A stretch of 39,653 bases of DNA, from positions 1 through 39,653 of the forward strand of contig NZ_ABEA03000200.1 in the NCBI RefSeq assembly GCF_000171235.2, written 5' to 3'. The stretch is from Geminisphaera colitermitum TAV2 (GTDB lineage Bacteria; Verrucomicrobiota; Verrucomicrobiia; Opitutales; Opitutaceae). Under the pieces are notes generated by a model. It had not been told where the DNA came from. It made no database searches and saw only the letters and a program-made list of their open reading frames with translations. This document shows, piece after piece, positions 16,404 to 25,004 of the stretch (positions are counted from its first letter, which is position 1; every line of letters starts with the position of its first letter). Position numbers and translations under genes: made by a program.

Positions 16404-17306
16404 TTATGCCATCATTTCCATCGCGGCGACGGAGGCGGAAACGCCGGCGGCGGAAGCCGCGGAAGCGGCAAGGACGTCCGATGGCGGCATCGGATACTCG
16501 CGGACGAAATCGGCAAACTCCACCAGTTCGTAGTGACCATCCCAATACTCGACAAGCGCGGTCAGGGACTCGACCCAGTCGCCGGAGTTTAGGTAGCGGA
16601 TGCCGGCGATCATCTTGTCGGCGGGCGTGTGGATGTGGCCGCACATGACGCCGGTGCAGCCGCGTTCCCGGGCGAGGGCGGCGATGTGGTCTTCGAAGTT
16701 GGAGACGTGGTTCACGGCTTTCTTCACGCGCGCCTTGATCGCCTTGCTCAGCGACCAGTATTCCTTGCCACGCCAGGCGCGCCAGCGGTTGTAGGCGCGG
16801 TTGAGACGGAGGAGCGCGGCGTAGCCCCAGTCTCCGAGGTGGGCGAGCCATACGAAGTTTTTCGTCACGGTGTCGAACACGTCGCCGTGCAGCACGAGGA
16901 AGCGCCCCCCCTTGCCCTCGTGAACGTGATCCTCGACGATGCTCAGGTTTTCAAAATCGAGCGGGAGGAAGGAACTGAGAATGTCGTCATGGTTGCCGCG
17001 CAGGTACACGATCTGCGTATCCCGTTTTTCGAGCATTTTTAGGACGATGCGCACGAAGTGCGTGTGCGCCTTGGTCCAGTGGCCGCGGCGGGCAAGCTGC
17101 CAGCCGTCGATGATGTCGCCATTGAGGATCAGTTTTTCGCAGCGGACGTGGCGCAGGAAGTGGTTTACCTCCTCGATTTTGCAGTCGGGCGTGCCGAGGT
17201 GCACGTCGGACAGAATCACGGTGCGCACGCGCAGACGCCGCTTGATGGGAGAAGAGGCGTCCTCCAAACCGGCGGCGGCAGGGAAGTCGATGGTGTTGGT
17301 GTTCAT
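16404..17306 (-). CDS. PlcP/LpxH-like calcineurin-type phosphoesterase (phospholipid-degrading candidate)
   Basis: This 300-residue metallophosphoesterase has all five metal-site motifs: ILSDVHLG, LNGDIIDGWQL, LRGNHDD, VLHGDVFD and CGHIHTP. Automatic annotation would call it UDP-2,3-diacylglucosamine pyrophosphatase. The segments LGDWGYAALLRLNRAYN, GKEYWSLSKAIKARVKKAVN and YLNSGDWVES match the PlcP branch, which in Sinorhizobium cleaves membrane phospholipid to diacylglycerol during phosphate starvation. Its start overlaps the upstream glycosyltransferase stop in ATGA. Being in an operon with two lipid-type glycosyltransferases behind a PHO-like box favours PlcP over LpxH. An Ala/Ser-rich tail of ~25 residues ends the protein. 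Confidence 0.82.
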   Translation of the reverse strand: MNTNTIDFPAAAGLEDASSPIKRRLRVRTVILSDVHLGTPDCKIEEVNHFLRHVRCEKLILNGDIIDGWQLARRGHWTKAHTHFVRIVLKMLEKRDTQIVYLRGNHDDILSSFLPLDFENLSIVEDHVHEGKGGRFLVLHGDVFDTVTKNFVWLAHLGDWGYAALLRLNRAYNRWRAWRGKEYWSLSKAIKARVKKAVNHVSNFEDHIAALARERGCTGVMCGHIHTPADKMIAGIRYLNSGDWVESLTALVEYWDGHYELVEFADFVREYPMPPSDVLAASAASAAGVSASVAAMEMMA

Positions 17307-18517
17307 GGTTCGCTGGATGATAAAAAGGATGCGACCGATTCCCGCACGGGAGCAGGCGAACCGGCGGAGGTGGCCGCGACATGCGCGAGCACGCGCGCCG
17401 CGATATCCTGCGCCGCTCGCGGGCGGGCCAGCGGCTCGATGGCGGCGCGCCACTGACGCCAGATTTTTGCGTCGTCGGCAAAGGCCCGGCGCAGTCCATC
17501 CACGACTGCGCCGGGCGTTGCTGCAAGCGCTCCGATACCATGACGGCGGAGCAATTCGTAGTTCCCCTCCTCCTGGCCGGGGACGATCTGGTTGACGATC
17601 ATCGGGCAGCGCGCCGCCAGCGCCTCCTGCGTGGTGGCGCCGCCGGCTTTGCTCACCACGGCGTGATGCGTCATGAGCATGCGCGGCATCTCGTCGGACC
17701 AACCGAGGATATTCGCCGCCCGCTCGCGTCCCGCCCCTCTCGCCTCCAGCGCCAGCCGGGTGAGGCGCCGGCGCAGCGCCTCGTCGTTTCCCACGGTGAT
17801 CGTGACTTCCCAATCGCTCTCGGCCAACAGCCGCCGCGCCGTCTCCTCCGCCCCGCGCGAACCCGAGTTGATGATGTAGAGCACACGCGGCGCGCAGCCG
17901 GCGACGCCGGCCGGATCGGGCAACGAAAGCAGCTTCTCATGCTCCGCGAAGAACGGGCCGACCGGAAACCCGGTCACGTGCAACCGGCGCTCGTCCACGC
18001 CGGCCTCGCGCATCACGGCGGCGGAGTCCTCGTTGGGCACAAACCACCCGGCGCAGCCCGCGTCGGCGCGCCACCAGATCGAGTTGATGCTGATCGAGTC
18101 GGTGACGACGTTGAAGTGCGGCGGCACGCCGAGCCACCCGGCGGCGGTGATTTTTTCGACCAGGTAAGCATAAACCGGATACGTGCTGCACAACGCCGCG
18201 GGCCGCTCCCGCGCGATCGTCTCCGCGATCAGACGCCGCCCGGCGCTCATCGCCCGGCCGCGCAGCAGGCGCGGGAGCAGCGTCGAACGGTGCATCCAGC
18301 CGTAAAGAGCGTTCCACAGGCACGGCGTCCCGTTGATCGCGCCGAGGTAGGCGCGCCGGATGCGGGCGTTCCATCGCGGGTGACTCAAGGCGAATACATC
18401 GACCACCCGGGCCGTGCCCGCGCCGTGCGCCGCGTCAAAAGCCTGCGCAAGCGCGCGTGCGGCGGCGTTGTGACCCTCGCCGAAACCCGCCGTAAAAATG
18501 AGTATCGGACGCTTCAT
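17303..18517 (-). CDS. MGDG-synthase/UgtP-like glycosyltransferase (GT28)
   Basis: This 404-residue protein resembles monogalactosyl- and glucosyl-diacylglycerol synthases, which transfer a sugar to diacylglycerol at the membrane. It begins ILIFTAGFGEGHNAAARAL, the acceptor-side start of that family. It has a Rossmann half with CSTYPVYAYLVEK, and ends with the donor-binding VVSKAGGATTQEALAA and MIVNQIVPGQEEGNYELL. The ATG at 18517 is chosen because it overlaps the upstream GT4 stop (ATGA) and homology starts there. It overlaps the phosphoesterase gene by the same four bases. It would use the diacylglycerol released by that enzyme. The sugar donor cannot be read from the sequence. Confidence 0.87.
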   Translation of the reverse strand: MKRPILIFTAGFGEGHNAAARALAQAFDAAHGAGTARVVDVFALSHPRWNARIRRAYLGAINGTPCLWNALYGWMHRSTLLPRLLRGRAMSAGRRLIAETIARERPAALCSTYPVYAYLVEKITAAGWLGVPPHFNVVTDSISINSIWWRADAGCAGWFVPNEDSAAVMREAGVDERRLHVTGFPVGPFFAEHEKLLSLPDPAGVAGCAPRVLYIINSGSRGAEETARRLLAESDWEVTITVGNDEALRRRLTRLALEARGAGRERAANILGWSDEMPRMLMTHHAVVSKAGGATTQEALAARCPMIVNQIVPGQEEGNYELLRRHGIGALAATPGAVVDGLRRAFADDAKIWRQWRAAIEPLARPRAAQDIAARVLAHVAATSAGSPAPVRESVASFLSSSEP

Positions 18518-19731
18518 GACACGACCCCCGCCACAAATGGTTTCCCCGGAACAGCGCGCCCGGCCATGCCCGGCGCCACGCCCGCCGCCGCCTGCAAGTC
18601 GGCCACGAAACGCGAGATCACCCGTTCCCACGAATGCGCGGCCACGGCCTCGCGCGCCGCGCCACGCAGCCGCATCCGCAGTCCGGCGTCACGCGCCAGC
18701 CACGCGGCGGCATCCACCAGCGCATCGGCCGCGTCGCAGGGGACGATGAGGCCGTTGCGCCCGCAGGTGACGAACTGCCGCGCCGCCGCATAGTCAAACC
18801 CCGCCACCGCCAGGCCGCTCGCCATCGCCTCGGTCAGCACATTGCCGAAGGTTTCCGTCAGGCTCGCATGGATGTAAATGTCCGCCGACGCGTAGTGCCG
18901 CGCCAGTTCCTCGCGCGGGAGAAACCCCGTGTAGATAAAATCAGGATACATGCGCCGGAGCCACGGACGCAGCGGGCCGTCGCCCACGAATACGAAGCGG
19001 CAGCGCGGATTGGCGGCCTTCATGGCCTCGCAGGCCCGCGCGAGCAGCGGATAGTTTTTCTCCGCCGCCATCCTGCCGGCGTGGATCATCACGGGATCAT
19101 CCGCCCCCGCGCCCCAGGAGGCACGCAGCGAGGCGGAGCGCAGCGCCGGGTCAAACTGCCGCGTATCCACTCCGCGTGAGAGCAGGCCGACCCGGCAAAA
19201 ACCCGACGCAGCCAGTTCCGCGCAAAGTTCCTCCGTCGGTGCGAAGGTGCGCAGGGTGCGATTGTGGACGTGGCGCAACCATGCCAGGGCGATCCTCCCC
19301 GCCACCCGGCCCAGCCATCGTCCGCCGTAGTGCCGGCCGTACTGGTGAAAATTGGTGTGAAAGCTCGATGTCACCGGAATGCGCAGTTCGCGCGCCACAC
19401 TCACCGCCGAGGCGCCAAGCGGCCCCTCTGTCGCCACATGCACGAGATCGGGAGCGCCGCCCGCTCCCACCCCGCCGCGCCATATCCGGCGAAACGTCCG
19501 CCACGCCGGAAGCCCCAGCCGCAGCATCGGGTAGCCCGGCAGAGGCAGTCCCGGCATCGCCACCTCGCGGAACTCAGGATGTTCGGAGGCCGGCGGCAGG
19601 TCCTTGCGCCAGGGTCGGTAAACGGTGATCTCGTGTCCACGCCGGCCCAATTCGCGGGAGATCACGCCAAACGTCATCGCCACGCCGTTGATCTCGGGCG
19701 GGAAGGTTTCGGTGACGAGGGCGATTTTCAT
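18514..19731 (-). CDS. Glycosyltransferase family 4 (MgtA/Agt-like)
   Basis: This 405-residue GT-B enzyme starts MKIALVTETFPPEINGVAMT, typical of GT4 enzymes acting on lipids. It has SSFHTNFHQYGRHYGG in the acceptor half and, in the donor half, HAGRMAAEKNYPLLARA, FVFVGDGPLRPWL and the E-x7-E signature HASLTETFGNVLTEAMASG. The family includes glycosyltransferases that make glycolipids in place of phospholipids (Agt, in operon with plcP) and mannosyltransferases. It is the first gene of the coupled three-gene operon. The ATG at 19731 is preferred because family homology begins there; no strong Shine-Dalgarno is seen. PHO-like heptamers lie about 100 bp upstream. Confidence 0.88.
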   Translation of the reverse strand: MKIALVTETFPPEINGVAMTFGVISRELGRRGHEITVYRPWRKDLPPASEHPEFREVAMPGLPLPGYPMLRLGLPAWRTFRRIWRGGVGAGGAPDLVHVATEGPLGASAVSVARELRIPVTSSFHTNFHQYGRHYGGRWLGRVAGRIALAWLRHVHNRTLRTFAPTEELCAELAASGFCRVGLLSRGVDTRQFDPALRSASLRASWGAGADDPVMIHAGRMAAEKNYPLLARACEAMKAANPRCRFVFVGDGPLRPWLRRMYPDFIYTGFLPREELARHYASADIYIHASLTETFGNVLTEAMASGLAVAGFDYAAARQFVTCGRNGLIVPCDAADALVDAAAWLARDAGLRMRLRGAAREAVAAHSWERVISRFVADLQAAAGVAPGMAGRAVPGKPFVAGVVS

Positions 19732-19830
19732 GTGGGAGCGGTGCGTGTGATTGCGTGATATTGGCGTGGTGGTGCGGTGAATCCGTTTTTTGGTTACAAT
19801 CACACCCTCGCATCCCTGAACGGCATCCAT

Positions 19831-19859
19831 GTTACGGCGACGTTACATTCAGGTGACAA
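19831..19859 (-). promoter_or_regulatory. Candidate PHO box (three PhoB-type heptamers, 11-bp period)
   Basis: Read on the minus strand, toward the GT4 operon, there are three heptamers, TTGTCAC (19859-19853), ATGTAAC (19848-19842) and CCGTAAC (19837-19831), each separated by exactly 4 bp. Each matches 6 of 7 positions of the enterobacterial PHO-box unit CTGT(A/C)A(C/T), and the 7+4 spacing is that of PhoB sites. A further TTGTAAC lies at 19799-19793, out of phase. The box ends about 100 bp before the GT4 ATG. A clear -10 was not found. This is a pattern match, not a tested site. Confidence 0.65.
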
Positions 19860-20080
19860 AACACACCCCTTGTCCTTGCAGAATATCTCGCGCGGAGACT
19901 CGCGTAGGAACGGATTTCGGAATGGCTCACATGAAGACACGAAGGAACAAAGCCGCCAGCCTGCCATTTTCTCGCCGCGCCTCCGCAACTCCGCGTGAGG
20001 TTCTTGAACTTACGACAAAATACAGGGGAATGGCCTCAGCCGCGCATTCCGGATGGGCGGTGTTTCGCGCCGTCGGCGGG
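19860..20080. other. Intergenic region between the lipid operon and ispD
   Basis: No supported gene is seen. The region holds a stretch resembling the scattered short intergenic sequences of this genome (ATGAAGACACGAAGG near 19930) and the left part of a family D repeat half copy (from 20051). The spacer between GT4 (start 19731) and ispD (stop 20081) is 349 bp in all, with the PHO-like box in its first half. Confidence 0.6.
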
Positions 20081-20098
20081 TCAGGAGACCCGCCCTCC
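20051..20098. repeat. Palindromic repeat family D, half copy 2 (overlaps ispD end)
   Basis: GGATGGGCGG followed by GGCGGGTCAGGAGACCCGCC matches the right half of the repeat at 12629-12735. Its arm encodes the last residues of IspD and the stop codon. Confidence 0.8.
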
Positions 20099-20779
20099 TT
20101 GAGCGTTGATCGTGGCGTGCAGGAACTCGAACCAGGGCAGGTCGGCGGGCGTGGTGAGCTTGGGGTTGGGCGTGGTGTTCTCCAGCAGGGCCACGGGGTG
20201 CTTGAGCGCTTCGACGGCGGCGGCGTCATCGGTGAGCTTGAGTTGTTTCTTCTCAACGTGCTGGTAGGCGCGGTCGATGAGATCGCGGCTGAAAACTTGC
20301 GGCGTCTCCACGGCCCAGAGGCGCGAGCGGTCGAGCGTGCGCAGGTGGCCGGTGTCGCTGTGCTGCTTGATGGTGTCGGTGACGCGATGGGCAAGGACGA
20401 CGGCGTGCTCTTTTTTGACGACTTTGAGCAGGGCGGCGAGTTGCTCGGGATGCACAAAGGGGCGGGCGCAGTCGTGAATGAACACGATCTCGATGTCGGG
20501 CGGCAGGGCGGCAAGGGCGGCGGCGACGGAGTCCTGACGCTCGCGTCCGCCACGCACAAAAACGGCGGGCGTGGGCGCATAGGCGGAGAGTTCGATCATC
20601 TGGCGCTGGTCCCGATAGACGACGACAAAGAAATCCGCCACGCCGCTCTCAAGAAAAGCGGACGCGGAATGATGAAACACGGGACGTCCCGCCAGGTGAG
20701 TGAGAATTTTATCTTCAACAGCGCCTTGCATACGGCGGCTGTTTCCGGCGGCGAGGAGGATGGCGGCGGTGCGACTCAT
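20081..20779 (-). CDS. ispD: 2-C-methyl-D-erythritol 4-phosphate cytidylyltransferase
   Basis: IspD couples CTP to methylerythritol phosphate in the non-mevalonate isoprenoid pathway. The 232-residue protein has the nucleotide-binding start AAILLAAGNSRRMQG with K in DKILTHLAGRPV, GGRERQDSVAAAL, VFIHDCARPFV with the metal-binding Asp, AHRVTDTIK, WAVETPQVFSRDLI and the KLTDDAAAVEAL block. The ATG at 20779 begins directly at the motif-bearing MSRTAAILL. The C-terminal residues GGRVS and the TGA are encoded by an arm of a family D palindrome, so the tail is repeat-derived. It is divergent from the lipoprotein gene at 20909. Confidence 0.95.
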   Translation of the reverse strand: MSRTAAILLAAGNSRRMQGAVEDKILTHLAGRPVFHHSASAFLESGVADFFVVVYRDQRQMIELSAYAPTPAVFVRGGRERQDSVAAALAALPPDIEIVFIHDCARPFVHPEQLAALLKVVKKEHAVVLAHRVTDTIKQHSDTGHLRTLDRSRLWAVETPQVFSRDLIDRAYQHVEKKQLKLTDDAAAVEALKHPVALLENTTPNPKLTTPADLPWFEFLHATINAQGGRVS

Positions 20780-20908
20780 GGTTGTTTGGTGCGAGTGATG
20801 CGGTGCGGACGCTGTGCGGATTGCGAAGGGCATCATAGCCGGTTTTTGGGCGTTTTGCATTCAGAAGTTTGCAGTCTGCCCGCTTTTCGCAATCCGTGTC
20901 GCCTTTCA

Positions 20909-21604
20909 ATGATCTTGCAACGACTGGCGACAACCACGCTAACCACTATCACCACGCTTGCGCTCGCACTCCTCCTCGCCTCCGGCACGGGTTGCCGCGA
21001 CCGCGAGATCATCACCTACACGATCCCCAAGCCCCCCCCCCCCCCCCCCCCCGCAACGGCCTCCGACACCGATGCCCCCACAATGCCCCCGCCGGCCGGC
21101 GGCACCATGGCCGGCACGCCGGTCGTCACCGCCGATGGCGTCGCTCTTGTCTGGACCGCTCCCGCCCACTGGCAGGAACGCCCCGCCTCCGCCATGCGCA
21201 AGGCCACCTATATCATCCCGGCCCGCTCCGGCGGCCTCGCTGACGCCGCCAGTTCGACCACCGCAACAGCGGAACTCGCCGTGACCGCCTTCCCCGGCGA
21301 CGTCGGCGGCAACCTCGCCAACGTCAACCGCTGGCGTCAGCAACTGCAACTCCCCCCCCTCACCGCCGACGCTCTCCCGCAGGCGTTGCGCCACCTCGAC
21401 GTCGGCGCATTTCACATCGACGTCGTGGAACTCCTCGGTCCCGATGCCGCCGACAACACTGCGCAACGGCAACGCGTGCTCGGGGCCATCGTGCCCGTGG
21501 GCGATGCCACCTGGTTTTTCAAGCTCACCGGCCCCGACGCCACCGTCGCAGCGGAACGCGAGACCTTCGACGCCTTCCTTCAAACCCTCCGCCCCGGAAA
21601 CTGA
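20909..21604 (+). CDS. Putative lipoprotein with poly-proline tract, upstream of ccsBA
   Basis: I do not recognise a named family in this 231-residue protein. Residues 1-29 look like a lipoprotein signal: a short start, the hydrophobic LALALLLASG, then Cys29 followed by RDRE, although the residues before the Cys (GTG) are not a strict lipobox. After it, 21 C (21032-21052) give seven prolines, a likely flexible membrane-anchor linker. The rest (WTAPAHWQERPASAMRKATY, VTAFPGDVGGNLANVNRWR, WFFKLTGPDATVAAERETF) looks like a small soluble envelope domain. It is 46 bp before the cytochrome c synthetase gene on the same strand, suggesting a role in or near cytochrome maturation. That is inference only. 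Confidence 0.75.
   Translation: MILQRLATTTLTTITTLALALLLASGTGCRDREIITYTIPKPPPPPPPATASDTDAPTMPPPAGGTMAGTPVVTADGVALVWTAPAHWQERPASAMRKATYIIPARSGGLADAASSTTATAELAVTAFPGDVGGNLANVNRWRQQLQLPPLTADALPQALRHLDVGAFHIDVVELLGPDAADNTAQRQRVLGAIVPVGDATWFFKLTGPDATVAAERETFDAFLQTLRPGN
21032..21052. repeat. Poly-C tract (21) inside the lipoprotein gene
   Basis: The longest tract in the window. It encodes seven Pro in frame directly after the lipoprotein signal, so a slip would remove the whole mature domain. Confidence 0.95.
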
Positions 21605-21650
21605 CCCGCCGCCGCCTCCCGCCATCTCCCGCCCACACACTCAGCGCGCC

Positions 21651-24600
21651 ATGTCGAAACCCGCCTCTCACGTTCAGGAATTCGTCCGCTTCTTCACCTC
21701 GCTCAAGCTCACGGTTGCCCTGCTCACGCTCTCCATCCTGCTGGTGCTCTTCGCCACGCTCGACCAAGTCCACCTCGGCATCTGGGCGGTGCAGGAAAAA
21801 TGGTTTCGCAGCTTCATCGTCCTGCACGAGATCAAGGGCTTCCCTGCGCCAGTTTTCCCCGGCGGCTACTTCATCGGCGGACTGCTCCTCATCAACCTCG
21901 TCACCACCTACATCTGCCGCTTCAAGTTTACCCTCAAAAAAACCGGCATTCTCATCACTCACGCCGGCCTCATCCTGCTCCTCCTCGGGGAACTATTCAC
22001 CGGCATCGCGCAGGAGGAATTCCAGATGCGCCTCGATGAAGGAGAAACGAAAAACTACTCCGAAAGCGCCCGCGACGTGGAACTCGCCGTGATCGACGCC
22101 ACCGCGCCCGACACCGACACCGTGACCGCCCTCCCCGCCCCCCTCCTCGCCCGCGCCCGTGGCCGCGCCCCCCTCCAGCACCCCGGCCTCCCCTTCACGC
22201 TCAACGTCCTGCAATACTACCCCAATTCCGCCCTCCAAATGCGCGACTCCGCCGCGGCACAACCGCAGCCACCGCCCTCCGGCGCCACGCGCGACATCGG
22301 CACCCGCCTCGCCCTCTTCCCCCAGCCCCTCACCCACAAGGAAAACGCACGCAACCTCCCCTCCGCCCTCGTCGAACTGCGCGGCCCCGGCAACCAAGGC
22401 TCGCTCGGCGTCTGGCTCCTCTCCGCCTGGCTCATCGAACCCCAGACCTTCGAATACGAAGGCCGCACCTGGCGCCTGCACATGCGCTTCAAGCGCGAAT
22501 ACAAACCCTGGTCGCTCACCCTCATCGACTTCAAACACGACACCTACATCGGCACCGACATTCCCAAAAACTTTTCCAGCCACCTCCGCCTCACCGACCC
22601 CGCCCGCGGCGACGACCGCGAAGTGCTCATCTACATGAACAACCCCCTGCGCCACGGCGGGCTCACCCTGTATCAGCAAGGTTACGACAACAACGACCGC
22701 ACCACCATCCTCCAAGTCGTGCGCAACCCCGGCTGGATGATCCCCTACATCTCCTGCGCCCTGCTCTCCGCCGGTCTTCTGATCCAGTTCGGCATCCACC
22801 TCGTCGCCTTCGTTCGCAAGCGCGACGCAGAAGACAGCGGACGCCGGCTACCCGACACCGGGCACCGCCCCCCCCCCCAGCGCCCCTCGCAGCCGAAACC
22901 AGTCCTCTGGCCTCTGGCCGCTGTCCTCTGTTTACTCCCCGCCCTCGCCTGGCTCGGCTCCACCCTGCGCACGCCGTCACCGCAAAACGGATACGACCTC
23001 GCCGCCTTTGGCCGCCTCCCCGTCGTCAAGAACGGGCGTATCAAACCTCTGGATACCGTGGCCCGCACCACCCTGCTCCAGCTCCAGGGCCGCCAGCGCG
23101 TCGCGCTCCCCTCCCCCGCCATCCCCGGCGCGCACGCCGACGGCGCGGACACCCGCCGCTCGATCTCCCCCTCCGAATGGCTCGCCTGCCTCGTTTTCGA
23201 CTCCGCCCGCGCCGACATCCTCAAAACCTTCGAGATCACCCATCCCGAACTCCTTGCCCTCATGCACGTGACGACCGACGACGGCGACGGCGGCAAACGC
23301 TACTCCTTCCAGCAACTCGAAACCCGCCTCCCCGACCTCGAACGCCAGTTCCAACTCGCCCGCGACATCGAGGCCAAACAGCGCACCCCCTTCCAGCACG
23401 CCGCCACGCAGCTTTACAGCAACATCACCCTGTACCAACAAATCAAATACAGCCTCATCGACCCCGCCTCCACCGACTGGCTCGCCGCGCTCACCACCCT
23501 GCAACAAAACCTCCACACCGACGTCGCCGCCGTCCGCGCCCAAGTCAACCAGCAGCCCCACGACGCCGACGCCGCCCGCCGCGTGCTCGACCTCACCCGC
23601 CGCTTCCAACTCATGGCCGACTTCGGCAACCTCCTCGCCATCCCCCCGACTCCTTCACCCGCCAGCGCATCCCTCCCCCCCCCCCCCCCCCCTGCCGGAG
23701 AAGATGACCGCCGCTTCGTCTGGAAAAAAACCGGCGCCTCCCTCCTCGAAATCTTCGACACCGGCCAGATCAACCCCGCCGCCCTCACCTGGGCCGGCCT
23801 TGCCCACGCCTGGCGCGCCGGACAACCCGACTCGTTCAACACCATCCTTCGCCTCTACCGCGAAGCCCTCGACACCCGTTACTCGCCCGAACTGCGCAAG
23901 AGCGACATCGAAACCCGCTTCAACTCCGCCGCCCCCTTCTACACCAGCACCGTCCTCTACGTCGCCGCCTTCCTCCTCGCCATCCTCTCCTGGCTCCGCT
24001 GGCCCCGCGCCCTCGGTCTCTCCGCCTTTTTGCTGGCCCTGCTTGCCTGGCTCACCTCCACCGCCGGCATCGCCATCCGCATGTGGCTCGAAGGCCGTCC
24101 GCCCGTCACCAACCTCTACTCCTCCGCCGTCTTCATCGGCTGGGGCGCGGTGCTCCTTTGCCTCGCGCTGGAGTGGTTTTATGGACGATCACGCCCCCGA
24201 TCCCGCTCCACGTCCGGCGGCTCCGAATCCCGCACCGCCAGCGCCATCGGCACCGCCGTTGCCGGCCTCATCGGCTTCGCCACCCTCGTCATTGCCCACT
24301 ACCTCTCGCTCAGCGGCGACACCCTCGAAATGATGCGCGCCGTCCTCGATTCCAACTTCTGGCTGGCGACCCATGTCATCATCGTGACCATCGGCTACTC
24401 CGCCACCTTCGTGGCCGGCGGCCTCGCCGCGCTCCACGTTGTCCTCGCCCTCACCCCGCGCCTGCTCAACCCCGCGTTGGACCGCAACCTTGCCGGCATG
24501 GTTTACGGCATCGTCTGCTTCGCCACCCTCTTCAGCATGGTCGGCACCATCCTCGGCGGCATCTGGGCCGACCAGTCCTGGGGCCGCTTCTGGGGCTGGG

Positions 24601-24896
24601 ACCCCAAGGAAAACGGCGCCCTCATGATCGTCCTCTGGAACGCCGTCATCCTGCACGCCCGCTGGGGCGGCCTGGTCCGGCAACGCGGCCTCATGAACCT
24701 CGCCCTCATCGGCAACATCATCACCGGCTGGAGCTGGTTTGGCACCAACCTCCTCGGCGTCGGACTGCACAGTTACGGATTCACGGAAAAAGGCGCCGTC
24801 GCCCTCGGCCTCTTTTTTCTCAGCCAGCTCATCCTCATCGCCCTGAGCTTCCTGCCCGCCGCCACCCGGCGCTCCACGCCATTGCCCGGCGCATGA
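21651..24896 (+). CDS. Fused cytochrome c synthetase CcsB(ResB)-CcsA, system II
   Basis: This 1081-residue membrane protein joins ResB/CcsB (about residues 1-420) to CcsA (about 770-1081), making a single-chain system II haem exporter and cytochrome c haem lyase. The ResB part has a first membrane helix LTVALLTLSILLVLFATLDQ, further helices, and the periplasmic MNNPLRHGGLTLYQQGYD near its end. The CcsA part has the tryptophan-rich haem-binding WWD segment (IWADQSWGRFWGWDPKENG, about residue 970) and the His residues in THVIIVTIGYSA and LHSYGF expected to bind haem. A long hydrophilic middle holds two poly-Pro stretches from C runs of 11 (22868) and 18 (23675), both in frame. It indicates respiration or redox with c-type cytochromes. 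Confidence 0.94.
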   Translation: MSKPASHVQEFVRFFTSLKLTVALLTLSILLVLFATLDQVHLGIWAVQEKWFRSFIVLHEIKGFPAPVFPGGYFIGGLLLINLVTTYICRFKFTLKKTGILITHAGLILLLLGELFTGIAQEEFQMRLDEGETKNYSESARDVELAVIDATAPDTDTVTALPAPLLARARGRAPLQHPGLPFTLNVLQYYPNSALQMRDSAAAQPQPPPSGATRDIGTRLALFPQPLTHKENARNLPSALVELRGPGNQGSLGVWLLSAWLIEPQTFEYEGRTWRLHMRFKREYKPWSLTLIDFKHDTYIGTDIPKNFSSHLRLTDPARGDDREVLIYMNNPLRHGGLTLYQQGYDNNDRTTILQVVRNPGWMIPYISCALLSAGLLIQFGIHLVAFVRKRDAEDSGRRLPDTGHRPPPQRPSQPKPVLWPLAAVLCLLPALAWLGSTLRTPSPQNGYDLAAFGRLPVVKNGRIKPLDTVARTTLLQLQGRQRVALPSPAIPGAHADGADTRRSISPSEWLACLVFDSARADILKTFEITHPELLALMHVTTDDGDGGKRYSFQQLETRLPDLERQFQLARDIEAKQRTPFQHAATQLYSNITLYQQIKYSLIDPASTDWLAALTTLQQNLHTDVAAVRAQVNQQPHDADAARRVLDLTRRFQLMADFGNLLAIPPTPSPASASLPPPPPPAGEDDRRFVWKKTGASLLEIFDTGQINPAALTWAGLAHAWRAGQPDSFNTILRLYREALDTRYSPELRKSDIETRFNSAAPFYTSTVLYVAAFLLAILSWLRWPRALGLSAFLLALLAWLTSTAGIAIRMWLEGRPPVTNLYSSAVFIGWGAVLLCLALEWFYGRSRPRSRSTSGGSESRTASAIGTAVAGLIGFATLVIAHYLSLSGDTLEMMRAVLDSNFWLATHVIIVTIGYSATFVAGGLAALHVVLALTPRLLNPALDRNLAGMVYGIVCFATLFSMVGTILGGIWADQSWGRFWGWDPKENGALMIVLWNAVILHARWGGLVRQRGLMNLALIGNIITGWSWFGTNLLGVGLHSYGFTEKGAVALGLFFLSQLILIALSFLPAATRRSTPLPGA
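22868..22878. repeat. Poly-C tract (11) inside ccsBA
   Basis: Encodes a PPP stretch between the ResB part and the following membrane helix, in frame. Confidence 0.9.
23675..23692. repeat. Poly-C tract (18) inside ccsBA
   Basis: Encodes six prolines in frame in the hydrophilic region before the CcsA helices. Slippage here would leave ResB but lose CcsA. Confidence 0.93.
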
Positions 24897-24929
24897 CCAC
24901 GCGCCCGTGAATCCCTGTCGAATCGGGCA

Positions 24930-24959
24930 TTGACCGTCGTAAATCCCGCCGCGTAGCGT
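24930..24959 (+). promoter_or_regulatory. Possible sigma-70-type promoter for tig-clpP
   Basis: TTGACC (24930-24935) and TAGCGT (24954-24959) are separated by 18 bp, 45 bp before the tig start. The -10 match is weak. Confidence 0.3.
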
Positions 24960-25004
24960 GCTCCGTTTCTACACTTAAAATCAGCTTTCACGCACTTTCT
25001 ACCT

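Noticed and set aside
16404-17306. Plain lpxH (lipid A UDP-2,3-diacylglucosamine hydrolase) for the phosphoesterase
   Set aside because: Not fully excluded, but the PlcP-type middle segment, the coupling to lipid glycosyltransferases and the PHO-like box fit phospholipid turnover better.
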